Assembly: GCA_947034885.2 (NCBI GenBank) | Contig: OX344750.2 | Coordinates: forward strand, 43,262,821-43,326,820 | Direction of reading: 5' to 3' | From: Thuidium tamariscinum | Lineage: Eukaryota; Streptophyta; Bryopsida; Hypnales; Thuidiaceae | Length of the DNA stretch: 64,000 bases | In this document: in pieces, positions 12,256 through 23,150 of the stretch | Layout: every line of letters starts with the position of its first letter | How positions within the stretch are numbered: the stretch's first letter is position 1 | Position numbers and translations under genes: made by a program | The notes under the pieces: model-generated | Database searches by the model: none | The model's input: the letters and a program-made list of their open reading frames with translations, nothing else | Told to the model about the DNA's origin: nothing

Positions 12256-12858
12256 ATGGCAAATTTCGTTAAAATGGTAGCGTTCCATTAGTTTGACACT
12301 TTTGACAATTTCGATCGCGTGGTCTGAAATCTAAATCTGCCATAGATTTCTGAGATCTACAAGAGTTGTCATAAGAGAATTTTCTAGGGCTCTGAGAGAC
12401 CGTTTCATCCTTGTTCCCATCTGTGAACTTGTCAGATTAAATAATAACTATAAATAAATAAATATTATTTTAATATTATTTTTAAATTTTTAAAAAAAAT
12501 TATTAAAAAAAATCGAAAAAAATATTTATATATTAATTAAATATTAATATTTGATGTGGCAATCTCTTGGCCACATCAGATCACCTTTGTGGCAGCTTTC
12601 GGTGAGTTCCTACAATCCGGGAACTCGCAATCTTCTATACAAGTTGAAAATCCTCTTATGAGATGTCTAAAATCTATACCTGTCCAAGATGTTTTAGACC
12701 ATGTACTTTTAAATCTAAATTTGTCCTAGATTTTAGAAATCTATATACATTTGAAATGTTTGAAAATCTATACCAATCCTAAATGTTAGTTTTCAATTGA
12801 AGACTGAGTGGTCTGAAAATGGCATTTGGAATACCGCCATTTTAACAAAATTTGCCAT
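12256..12858. mobile_element. MITE, family A copy 1 (ATAA duplication), hosting a family B element
   Basis: The left end ATGGCAAATTTCGTTAAAA and right end TTTTAACAAAATTTGCCAT are inverted. ATAA lies at 12252-12255 and 12859-12862. The interior GGTCTGAAATCTAAATCTGC is shared with the copies at 21690, 26354 and 30781. Confidence 0.85.
12370..12660. mobile_element. MITE, family B nested in family A, no target duplication
   Basis: The ends are CATAAGAGAATTTTC and GAAAATCCTCTTATG. Comparison with the uninterrupted family A copy at 30781 (site near 30896) shows the two flanks abut with no repeated bases. Confidence 0.65.
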
Positions 12859-12925
12859 ATAATGAATATAAGCCTGAGGTACCAACTGGAAGCAATAGGA
12901 AGATTGATGTACTAGCTTTCAATAC

Positions 12926-13052
12926 AGTGGGAGGCCTCCTCCCGAAGGCCTCCTGCGATGTGAGGGCCTTGGCTTGAAGGCAAGGGTGGAGCCCGAGACT
13001 GAAGGCCGAGGCCCTCACATCGTGGGAGGCCTTCGGGGAGAGGCCTCCCGCT
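12926..13052. repeat. GC-rich imperfect hairpin
   Basis: The left arm begins GTGGGAGGCCTCCTCCCGAA and continues through GCGATGTGAGGGCCTTGG. It pairs with the right arm, which ends GGGGAGAGGCCTCCCGC. Arms are about 48 nt with roughly six mismatches around a 30-nt loop. It is strikingly GC-rich inside AT-rich DNA. Confidence 0.7.
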
Positions 13053-13788
13053 GCGTTAAGTACGTGGGCAGCCGACCTTGCCTGAATTTGGCGACCTTAC
13101 CCGCACTTATTGAAATTAGGGCGGGCCTTTTGGAACATTCTACCTACGCTTTTCCTTTTAATGTTCTGTGAGTCTCTCACTTGTTTCATGCTCCTCTCTG
13201 ATTGCCGTCATTGATGCTGTTGTGTTGATCGCCCTTGTCGCAATGATTACTCTCATTGCGTTGATTGCGTGGTGTTGTTGACTCGTCCTTATTATTGATC
13301 GTTTTTTTACAGATTGTTTATAGTGATCGTTCTTTCGCATTTGATCGAATATTTTCGGTGATCACCTTGTCGTATTGATCTCTTTTCTTGTTTGCTATTG
13401 GATTACGTGTTGTTTTTCATTGTTTGTGACATTGTGAGCACTCTTTGCAAGTAGGATAATTTTTATTAGACTTGTGCACTTGTTAATGTTTAATGATTTT
13501 GATACTAATGGCACTCTCACTGTTATCAACGGTGTTCCAATGGCATCATACTTCATATTTGGTTTTACATAAGCTAACTTTTGACTGCTGGTAATTTCTT
13601 AACTTTTTCTTGCATTGTGTATTTAATGCGACGTACCTTTGAGTCTGGTCTTCTTTACTTGTACATTTTTTGATTGTTTGTTTATGGAATGCAGCTTCAT
13701 CGTTGTGCAATGATTGGATTGATCAACAAATAGGATTGACAGTTGCAACTGCCAATACGGATTAGACTCTCACCCTTGTTGCATTGTC
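13053..13788. other. spacer upstream of the recombinase relic
   Basis: No gene seen. Alternating GTTGATCG/TTGATTGCG phrases occur at 13200-13380. The stretch may hold the former promoter of the downstream pseudogene. Confidence 0.3.
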
Positions 13789-14029
13789 ATGGAGATTGGT
13801 AGTGCTTGTAAGAGGCGTCAAAGTCCTAGTCCTGAGGTTCATTGTATTGATTGGCCTTTTGTTTCTCCCAACCCGTTCGATTTGCGTCCATTCTTGCGAG
13901 TCAGTGAGTTAGGGATTATCTCTCCGAAATCTGAAGTGAGTGCGGTGCCACTTTTGAACCTCAATGGTTCTGATCAAACTGACTGTGCATGCACCAATGT
14001 GATTGCACTCTATACTGTTGATGATGTAT

Positions 14030-14239
14030 GCTGAGGTTTCATGCATCGATGCTAAAGTCTTTCAGTCTAATACTCAAGTTTCATGCATCGATATTAAAAT
14101 CTTTCAGTCCGATGCTTAGGTTTTATACATTGCTACTAAAATCTCTTAGTCTAATGCTCAGGTTTCATGCATCGCTACTCGACTTCTTCAATCTGATGGA
14201 GAGGTTTCATGCATCGATACTCAGGTTTCTCGATCTGAC
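14030..14239 (+). repeat. five tandem 42-nt units in coding frame
   Basis: Five head-to-tail units of exactly 42 nt each translate to variants of QVSCIDTKVFQSDA. The third unit has two TAG stops; the others remain open. Typical minisatellite growth inside an exon of the recombinase relic. Confidence 0.8.
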
Positions 14240-15003
14240 GTTGTTAGTTCTACAGCGGATGATGATAATGGAGAGTACACAACTATGCTCACCAAATCGA
14301 TTCTTGTAAACCGTGATGAGACCTCATTTGATCATGTGTATATAAGTCTTGATTTTATCATTGCATATTCCGTAGATGATGACAAGATTCTTGCAGCATT
14401 TGGCGACATTGTTGATACAAGTCCATATATTATACCTGAGGACTCCAACAAACCATTCGATGTTGATCACGTTGTGGATGATTGCATTACTGATGTTGGT
14501 GATGATCATGTGTTGACAATAAATAGTTTTTTGTGATGTCGATGAGACAGAGCTTGAGAATGTGATGAAGGGAGGCTGTCAACCACTAGAAGAAAATCAT
14601 GTCCGCCGCAATCGACTGATATGCAACTATGTGTCCTATACAACTTCCTTGCAACTACAACCCTCTGTATTTGCACCAAATTTAATGTTTACACTACTAT
14701 AGTTGCAAAGTAGTCGCAAAATAGTTGTAGATTGAAGTTTTGAGTTGCATGTAGTTGCAAAGTAGTTGCAAGTTGAAGTTTGGATTACAAAAATCTAACA
14801 AAAGAATTTTTGTGATGTATTCTACATCCAAAATTCATCACACTTGTCGACATGGACCGCTTTAGGTTTTGTAGAGTTGAGTGTGTCAAACTACAGTTGG
14901 GAATAATCTAAGTTTGACTACAATTCAACTAGAATGCAACTACTTTGCAACTAGAATACAACTAGAAAATAATTAAATCAAGTTTTATATCAATTGTCCC
15001 ATC

Positions 15004-15272
15004 ATGGTCAATTTCGTTAAAATGGCAATAGTCCATTAAAATGGCATGACATTCCATTAAATTGGCATGATATTCCGTTAAAATGGCACAACATTTCGTT
15101 AAAATGGCACATTTTTTTCTTCTACCACTATGCCTCTATGTCAAAATGGTACACAAAAATGTCAAAATGACACTTGAAATTTGTCAAAATGACACTTGAA
15201 ATTTGTCAAAGTGGCACATGGAATATGGCAAAATGGCACTCGGAATACCGCCATTTTAACGAAATTGACCAT
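15004..15272. mobile_element. MITE, family A copy 2 (CATC duplication), inside the CACTA element
   Basis: The ends ATGGTCAATTTCG and CGAAATTGACCAT are flanked by CATC (15000-15003, 15273-15276). The second CACTA copy has the empty site near 63384-63394, where GTCCCATATCAATTG carries only one 4-bp unit. The interior consists of about 21-bp repeats of TCCGTTAAAATGGCA. Confidence 0.9.
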
Positions 15273-15359
15273 CATCTCAATTGTCAAGAGTACCATTAGA
15301 TTGGATGGATAAGAGCTGTAAGTTATACCATCTTTAAGTAATAAAGTTTAATATTACAA

Positions 15360-15480
15360 TTGTAATATTTCTACACTTTGTAGATTTTTACAACTTGTAG
15401 ATTTCTACAACTTGCAAATTTCTACAATTTGTAGACTTCTACAATGTATAGAAATCTACAAATATTTAAAGTATAAGAAA
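15360..15480. repeat. short tandem palindromic motif within the CACTA element
   Basis: TTGTAGATTTCTACAA-like units, each about 17 nt and self-complementary, repeat about five times. They may be part of the element's subterminal binding array. Confidence 0.5.
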
Positions 15481-16944
15481 TTTTAAAACTTTTGAAATTT
15501 AAAGTTTTGTAAACTTGTGAAATCTATTTAATATCAATATTTGAATTTGATAATCTAAAAAAAGCTAGATCTAAAATTTTAAAATCTGCAGATAATTGAA
15601 ATTTAATTTCTGAAATCTACAATCATTAAGATAAAAAAATCTATAAATCTACAAGTTACAAACTAGTTGTAAACTAGTTGTAAAGCAATCAAAAACTAGT
15701 TGCAAAGCAATTGTACACAAGTTGCAAGCAAGTTGCACAAAAGCAAGTTCCACGTTAGAAGACTTCATCAATGAAGTTCCATGTAGGCTATCTAATGAAA
15801 AACAATCTTTTCGATTTTACAACTACATTGCAACTAATGTGACTTATCCACTACAACTGCGGGCTCTAAATTATCACCCAGTTGCAAATGTATTATGCAA
15901 CTACAAAACCAGTTGCTAACCGCAGTTGCAAAAGCCCCGATTTTCTTCTAGTGAACGTAGTTCATAGTCTAAGAGTTGGGCTCGTAAGGTCTTTGATGAC
16001 TTCCAAAAATTCAAAGGTTATTCCACCAAGTTAAGCATTGAAGATTTGTCAGAAGTAGACGATGTTGTACTATTGGTTGATGTGCTACAGTTTTTTATGT
16101 TACAAGTGGCCAAGCGTAATGGGAATTTATATCTTCCTGGCACGTAAGTGGTGTCTCTTTGATCTTACAATTACACTCTTTGATTATTTTGATTATTGCA
16201 AAATAGTCTTAGATTGTGATTAAGCCCTCAGGAGGTCTGACAACTAGTAAACAACATGATGTATACTTTACCGATCTACATACCATGCAATTTCTTTAAA
16301 CTAATTGTATTTGTTATATTAATGTAGCTGCTATATGATTGCTTTGTTTGTAGGAATGCTAGCATACTCCGAGCAATTGGCAGAATCATTCGAGCTCGTT
16401 AGGAAGAGCGCTATGTACAGACATCTTGGAAGCCAACACCGCCGTTCAATATTTTGACTGATCCTCGATTCCACCATGTGAAATTAACCCATTTAGCCGT
16501 AGATGAAGTTGTGATCTGAGTTGTATATGCAAGACTAGGTAAGGAAACACTCAAGAGTGATATCTTGTCTCGAATGGAGGAGAAACAAATGCTAGATTCC
16601 GATGAGGCTTCTGTGAAGCACTCGTCTAGCTTGAACCGCCATTTTGTGTACTTTTGCATACGCAACTTTTTTGTTAGAAGTGGAAGGGAGTTACGTGATT
16701 GTGAGAGCAACTTGTTTGAATTCTGCAATGATCACTATGGAGATGAGTACTTAAAAGGTATGCTTCATTTAATGTTAATTTGCTGTAATTTAATGTGTTG
16801 CTTAAACTTTGATTTATTTCTTCTTGATAATTATTGACTGATGAGTAATAGTTGGCAATCTTAGATTATTGATTGATGACAATCCTAGATTATTGATTTT
16901 GCAACTTGTGGATTCTTTTAGTCAATTGTTATCAAATTCGTAAC

Positions 16945-16962
16945 TTACAATTCCGTTGGATG
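16945..16962. repeat. third, weaker copy of the ParB-gene intron motif
   Basis: TTACAATTCCGTTGGATG matches the left half of the motif at 3655 and 5516 but lacks the palindromic right half. It lies in an intron of the recombinase pseudogene. Confidence 0.35.
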
Positions 16963-17788
16963 TTGCCAATATGCAATTACAGAAAACGAATTGTGAGTCT
17001 TTAAAAATTGAAAAGGCATTCAATCGATGAAGTATTGTAATTGTTCACACTTTGTTGATTTTCTTATTAAAATCACTTAGGTTACTTATTAAGAAATGCA
17101 ATCACTATAGTGAGTGTTTTTCATTTTTATATCTTCAAATTCTTGCCTGGATTGTGTAAAAATTGGAAAATCGATGTGCAGCATTGCAATTCAGATAGAT
17201 TGCGAAAACCTATCAATTGCTACAACGCTGATGTGATTAATACATACAAGATTCTTGTTGCACATTGGCCCCCATTTGACCCTGTAAACCTTGTACATCC
17301 TATGTTTTTGATTCCTAAAGCTAGGGTAAAACCTTCTGATCTAGTGTGGTTCAGTCGTGGTCCTGTGGGTAGAAATACCCTTAGTGATATTACATGAACA
17401 TTGGCAAAAGTTGTCCCTACATTGAAATTTAAAAAAATTACAAACAAGAGTGGAAGAACTACTGGAATTACCTACATGGAGGAGGCATGTGTGCCAAGAG
17501 AGAAGGGAATGTGTATAACTGGCCATAGGGATCCTAAATCCTATGGAAAATATAGTAGGGAGGAATCTGATCTCTCAAATAAAGTGCTGCAACGCGTGAT
17601 ATCTGGATAAGGAACTTCGTTCAATGATATATACGTTGATGAGGTCAAGTGCAAAGTAGTGACCAAAGTCGGTTGAGTATGCTAAATGTTAAGAACAAAT
17701 ACTATGTTACTACTTCTACTATATAATAATTGCTTGTTGATAGGTAAGATCTTTAGAAATCTAACACCATATCTTACTTTTTGTAAGT

Positions 17789-18078
17789 ATGGTCAATTTC
17801 GTTAAAATGGCGGTATTCCGAGTGCCATTTTTCCATATTCCAGTGCCATTTTTCTATATTCCAGTGCCACTTTTCCATATTCCATGTGCCACTTTGAAAA
17901 ATTTCAAGTGTCATTTTGACATATTTTGTGTACCATTTTGACATAGAGGCATAGTGGTAGAAGAAAAAAATGTGCCATTTTAACGGAATGTTGTGCCATT
18001 TTAACGGAATATCATGCCATTTTAATGGAATGTCATGCCATTTTAATGGACTATCGCCATTTTAACGAAATTGACCAT
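17789..18078. mobile_element. MITE, family A copy 3 (AAGT duplication)
   Basis: The ends ATGGTCAATTTCGTTAAAA and their complement are flanked by AAGT (17785-17788, 18079-18082). It is nearly the reverse orientation of copy 2 and has the same 21-bp internal repeats. It sits between the last two exons of the recombinase relic. Confidence 0.9.
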
Positions 18079-18749
18079 AAGTACATGATGCAGAGCAAGT
18101 TGGAAATATAATTGATGTTCCTTATGTGTAGGATATTGTTGGTGATTTCAAGGATTCCGAGGTGGTGGTCTCTAAATCTAAAGTGGAGATTCTTCCAGCA
18201 TTGGTTGGTAACGAGAACATGAAGATCATATCACCTAATGAAGGAAATCAGGGCACACGTTCAAAGAGAACAACAATTGTGAGATTATCAACTTTATTAT
18301 CAATGGTGTATTAGATTCCAATACTGCAGCCATGGAGATTCTAAAGAGTTTGGGTACTGTCCTAGTTTCTTCAAAGTAGACAAGGGATTTTAGTTTCATT
18401 AGAAATTTTTTCTTGCATATTAGTCAAGCTTTTCTCAGCCCAAAGTTTTTCCTACATGGTTTTCTTTGGGTGAGTTTTTAATGCCGACAACAAACTCTAG
18501 TTTAATACCACATGCAATGAAAGATGCATTGATATTTTTGTATGATTGATGATACATTGAGTGAGCCTTCTTGCTGTTCTTCATCAATACTAAAATTTCC
18601 TTGAGGGTACAGTTTAAAAATTGATAAACTCATTTGCAAAATTTTTATTTGCCCTAGAAATGCTAACCAATAGATCCACAAAAGTTTTTCCAATTTGCTT
18701 CTAGCTTTTGCTCCATCTTCCAACGGCTTGCTTCATAGTGCTCTTAGCA

Positions 18750-19760
18750 ACTCATAACATCTCTCCAATTGGTCTCTGGCTTCACAAGTACAGTCTTTTC
18801 ATTACCAATCAACTATCCTTACAATAATCACTCAAAACAATTTTTTGATTCTCCAATTTAATTCCTATTGGTCTTTTACTTAATTATTTTAATTTTACAA
18901 ATTATACTTCCAATTGGTTTCTCTAGATTTTACATGGTAATACAAATTCTCTCATTATTTCCAATTAGTATTCAAATATACAATTCTTATAAAATTAATT
19001 CCGCTACTCACACTTTACAATATTCTCAATTGGTTCAACATTCACAAATGTTCATTATCTCACAATTGGTTTTGCCTTAACACTCATTCTCTGACTTATT
19101 CAATTACAAACATTTTTAATTCTATTCCAATTGTTAAAATTATTCAATCTCTCAATTAATTTCAGTTCATTACAATTGTTCAATTACACCATTTTTACTC
19201 CTTCAATTGTACACACAATCACAGACTTCTTTTAATTTCCAATCAATGGTTGATATCATAGTGATTCCAATTAATTCCAATCGGTAAGACTACACTCAAT
19301 GATTAAATTCAATTCCAATTGGTATTTCTGATCATTCAGTTTAATTCCCAATTAGTCCATTACTCAATATAAACACATATAATTCATCACACAGCCACAC
19401 AACTCCCAATTGATCATACACACATACAATTTGCAAACAATCTCACTCTATTTATCACAATTGAAAACACAAAACACCATAATTATTTTTACTTCCTCAA
19501 TTGGGAAGGAGTGCCTACTTTCTCTCGAGGTCAACTAAATTCAACAATTGAAAAAACAAACTAAATAACCACCAGCCAGCCAACCGGCCAAAACTAACAA
19601 TTGGAAAAACTGCCCCTTTGAATCACAAATCCATACTCTATTGGCAAATATAGCATATAAATCCTGTATAAGCCCTGCAACTATACTACCTATTGGCAAA
19701 ACTACGGATATAACATCAAATATACCAATTGGCCAAAATTGAAAATAGAATTTAGTCCAC
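18750..19760. repeat. cluster of CCAATTGG-like palindromes
   Basis: More than twenty occurrences of CCAATTGG, TCAATTGG, CCAATTAG or CAATTGG occur in 1 kb, about one per 45-50 nt. The surrounding sequence shows only weak tandem similarity. The first half favours CCAATTGGT, the second AATTGG(A/C)AAAA. No gene seen. Confidence 0.55.
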
Positions 19761-19990
19761 AAAAACCGGATGAATAGTGCTTAACACTTTTAGATCAACC
19801 CTATGCGAGCACCATCCAATGGAAATTGAGTTCGTTCCTATTGTCAGACGGATAATTAACACGGAGTTTAGCTTTCCATGATTGGCAGGTCATCTAAAGC
19901 CTGCTACATTAGACAACGGAACTCATTTGTACGGCAATTTGAATTCAGTAGTCAACGCCACTCTATACACATTAGAATTGTTATGCAATA

Positions 19991-20723
19991 GGGTCATTGC
20001 AAGAAAGACCGACAGATTTATGTAGCGTTTTCCACAATACTGCTGAAATTTTCGAGAGTACTATATAATTAGAAAAACAATTTTTTAAAAATTAAAAAAA
20101 AATGTTTTAGGTATATACCTCTAAGAAAAAGGTACCCTAGGAAGGAAAAGTGTAGAAAAATTCTCTAAGTAGAAGAACTAGAAAAGTGCAAATTTTCATG
20201 AAAATAGGTACTTTGACATTTTAATTTGTAAAAAATAGGAAAAAGAATTTTAAAAAGAACTAAAAATTGGCAATTGGGGAGAAATTTATGATAAAGAGAT
20301 TTCACCAAAAGAATGATCTCAAAACCATCTTAAATGTTCAAAAGTATGCGCGCAAGGGAGGCCTGTTTGCGCACATGTAGAGGAAAGAGAATAATGATTT
20401 TTAAGATTTCCTTTGATAGAAACATGCCTACCTAGTATAGGAATAGGCCACAAAAATTTCAGCTTTAGATCATTAATTTTGGATGCTCCCCAGTACTAAA
20501 AACCCCTAAACCGCAAAGTGTGACAAATTAGATTAATTGAAATTTAATTATAAAATGATTTTTGAAAATTTCTGAAAAATAAGGAATTTAATTGTTGTCA
20601 TGGCAGACATCTTTAGTCAAAATTTCAAGTTAATATGGATCATACTTTAAAAGTTATAATCAATAACAACTCCGTCATTCAAAGTGTGATGCAAAATAGT
20701 ACCGGTCTTTCTTGCAATCACCC
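19991..20723. mobile_element. MITE, family D (AATA duplication)
   Basis: GGGTCATTGCAAGAAAGACC at the left and GGTCTTTCTTGCAATCACCC at the right are perfect inverted 20-mers apart from one base. AATA flanks both ends (19987-19990, 20724-20727). Nearly colinear with 26750-27482. Confidence 0.85.
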
Positions 20724-20884
20724 AATATAACCTCAAAAACTAGTACTTTGATCTTTTGGGACAAGTGCCATCCCTGCCACTGAAGTAGAGTAGGGAGTCC
20801 ATCATCTTCAACCTCTCAAGCGAGTCCTGTATACATATGGTGTGAACACCTTCTTTAGGCCCGTAGACCAGAAATCCAACTTAA

Positions 20885-21513
20885 CCCCTGAATGCCCAAG
20901 GCTTGTTTTGGAATTTGCTCTAAATTGAACAAAATCCAACATTTCGATAAGTTGAATCAATTTTTTTTAAAATTATAACTGTACAAATTCAAAGTAGACA
21001 TATTAGAGATGACATAGGAAAAGAAAACATAGCAATATCACTTATAGATTGAAAGATTACAATGTTTGATCACAAGAGTGTAAAAACTATGAAATTTTTT
21101 TAGTTTTCTTTTTGCATGTCAAATCTAAAAAGTTGGTCACCAAAAAACTATGAGGTTGAAGGGCCTAACAAGCCTAAGCCCCAATCAATTTATGGCTTCT
21201 CAAAATCTACTTTACAATTTTTTCAAATGAATTTTTAATGTGATTTTTTCTCTAAGATGTAGTGTATTTGAGGCTCATTTCCAAGAGCCCTTAACACTAC
21301 AAAATGTCAAGATTGCAATGGGTACCCTTGCACTAAATCTTGAATAAAAAAATCATAATCATTCATTTTCAAAATTAGATTATTGATGCTAAAACTAGAC
21401 TTCAAAAAGAATCTTCCAAAAATATAAACTACTAAAAATAAAAATTTGGTAAGGTTTTATTTGACTTCAAAGTTTCTTCGACACCACTTTTAGGTGCCTG
21501 GGGCATTTAGGGG
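20885..21513. mobile_element. TTAA-inserted MITE, family F copy 1
   Basis: CCCCTGAATGCCC and GGGCATTTAGGGG form the ends. TTAA lies on both sides (20881-20884, 21514-21517). CCC...GGG termini at TTAA are the habit of piggyBac and Kolobok transposons. Non-coding. Confidence 0.75.
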
Positions 21514-21538
21514 TTAATTACTTACGAGAATTGATCAG

Positions 21539-21703
21539 ATGGATCTAGGAGTCACAGAGCAAGTGAATCCGAGCTACGTATCTCGCAATGGCTGTGCAGC
21601 CAGTTTATTCAGATGGCAGCTTGGCGCTGCAACTCAGCTCCATTCAGTTGATTACAAGGCCCAGGTTGGGGCTCGTGATTCTCTGACGATTACCGCGGTC
21701 TGA
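21539..21703 (+). pseudogene. unidentified coding-like fragment (54 codons)
   Basis: ATG opens MDLGVTEQVNPSYVSRNGC and continues with LFRWQLGAATQLHSVDYKAQ before running into a truncated family A MITE. Composition looks coding, unlike the surrounding AT-rich DNA. A further open stretch at 22081-22247 reads GPFEKYPQVSIQAGTI and MYVNFAMVGDIAKC. I cannot name a family; together they look like remnants of one broken gene. Confidence 0.25.
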
Positions 21704-21944
21704 AATCTAGATCTGGCATACATTTTAGAAATCTGCATGCATCATACATATCTAAAACCAATATCTATTCAAGATTTTTCAAACCGTGCAGTCTGAAATC
21801 TGAATCTACCATAGATTTTTTTAAATCTATATATATCCTAGATGTCTGAAAACTTATACCAGTCCTAGATGTCAGTTTTCAGTTCAGACCATGCCGTCTG
21901 AAAAGTGGCATATGGAATACCGCCATTTTGACACAATTCGTCAT
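21690..21944. mobile_element. truncated family A MITE
   Basis: It holds the family interior (GGTCTGAAATCTAGATCTGG) and a right end reading CGCCATTTTGACACAATTCG then TCAT. The left terminus is missing or unrecognisable. Confidence 0.55.
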
Positions 21945-22854
21945 CTATGTATCCTCAGTTGAAAATGTGCGTTGAGATGCAAGGCAGTCAATTCCATGCC
22001 ATATGCTCTCAATAGTCTCTATCACGTTACTGACGGTCAGGTTGGGAATATGTTTTCACGTTGCTTCTGAAATGGTCGTGTAGGTGGTCAGCGGCTCAGT
22101 TCTGGGGGTCCCTTTGAAAAATACCCGCAGGTTTCAATTCAGGCTGGTACCATCATTATGTACGTCAATTTTGCTATGGTGGGGGATATTGCGAAGTGTT
22201 CAGTTTTAGACCAAGGCCGTGAAGTACGTACAAGGGATATAAAATGAATTCTTCATAGTTTCAAACTTACGAATCGGATGTCAATCTCGTTGAGGTGGCA
22301 ATGTTCCAGATGCTCATTCGGTACTTCGCTCTGTAAGGGTCCTCGTTCTTGAGCTCAGGGCACAACCTCGGTGCTTTGAGACAAGCCACTTAATCAAACA
22401 TGTCCATGGTTACTATTTAAGAGAGAACTGTCTTAAATCTGAGAGATGTCTACCCTGATTTCTACCCATGGGCAGCACAGTACAATGTGATGTTGATATT
22501 CCTTACCCGGGAGAGCGAATGGCGGTGCAGTTCAGAACAACACCCCTGAGATTCATATTCTTTGATATGGCGACATTTGAAAGTATTGATAATTTTCCAG
22601 ATGCTCATCTAACACCTCCTGTCTAGATACCAGTCCCAACGTTCAGAGCTTCGATGTCCCAGTTTTGCTGCTTCAATTTGAGACAGACCACTTAATAAAC
22701 GATAACGACATTAGATCGATAATTCTGAGGGACACCGAAGGAAAGATGAGAACGAGAAGGTGAATGTAGTCACTCTGTTTTATTTGCAGCTTCTGAAGCA
22801 CACTACAGTTGGCAGTTAAACGCATCATTGATCCAATGCTCTGAAAGCATCGGA
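21945..22854. other. single-copy spacer with coding-like scraps
   Basis: Moderate GC and no repeat signature. Apart from the open stretch at 22081-22247 nothing could be assigned. It probably includes the 3' flank of expansin gene 1. Confidence 0.3.
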
Positions 22855-22888
22855 GGCGGCAGACAATCAGCACTGCTCAGCCAACTAT
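22855..22888 (-). promoter_or_regulatory. conserved 3' block shared by both expansin genes (copy 1)
   Basis: The 34 nt beginning GGCGGCAGACAATCAG match 29 of 34 bases at 52527-52560. Both lie 230-300 nt beyond the stop codon of an expansin gene on the same side. It could be a 3'-UTR or polyadenylation element, or simply residual paralogy. Confidence 0.5.
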
Positions 22889-23150
22889 GGTACAAAAATC
22901 TTTAGTGAACCAGCTGACTAGATCCTTACAAAGATTAAGGATCCCATCGACCAATACCTCAAATACGAAAAAGAATTCCAATGCCAGACTATCAAGTTAC
23001 CCTACACCTAGATCTGCCACTTCCCGTGCGGCCTACAGTCCCGCGAGCTCACCACGGATCGCAACAACGCTGAAAGAATCGATATTGATCATCGCATGGA
23101 ACACTGCCTGGAGATCGAACGTGCGCATAGGATTTGAAATCGATCACTGG

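Larger units (their letters stand above)
14584..15953. mobile_element. CACTA (En/Spm-type) non-autonomous transposon
   Basis: Perfect 15-bp inverted ends CACTAGAAGAAAATC and GATTTTCTTCTAGTG, with AAC on both sides (14581-14583, 15954-15956), the 3-bp duplication expected of this superfamily. Subterminal zones hold many copies of TAGTTGCAA and GCAACTA in both directions, like transposase-binding arrays. No transposase is encoded. Removing it with one AAC restores the host reading frame across the junction. Confidence 0.9.
13789..18315 (+). pseudogene. Crypton-like / DUF3504-type tyrosine recombinase, decayed
   Basis: Pieces read in order. 13789-14536: an N-terminal region with a 14-residue repeat, shifted by one base near 14029. 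14538-16143: WARKVFDDFQKFKGYSTK and on to NGNLYLPGT, interrupted by a CACTA element. 16354-16757: PFNILTDPRFHHVKLTHLAV, then LNRHFVYFCIRNFFVRSGRE. 17182-17678: DLVWFSRGPVGRNTL, then TNKSGRTTGITYMEEACVP and ITGHRDPKSYGKYS. 18132-18315: a last open exon. This order matches the eukaryotic tyrosine recombinases behind Crypton elements and the ZMYM/QRICH1/KCTD1 DUF3504 domain: a core-binding part, a box I Arg (SGREL), then the TNxSxR and GH..S..Y boxes. In-frame stops lie at about 16400, 16517, 17395 and 17608, so it is dead. Splice sites near 16144, 16353, 16758 and 18131 look good. Family assignment is by motif only. Confidence 0.6.
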
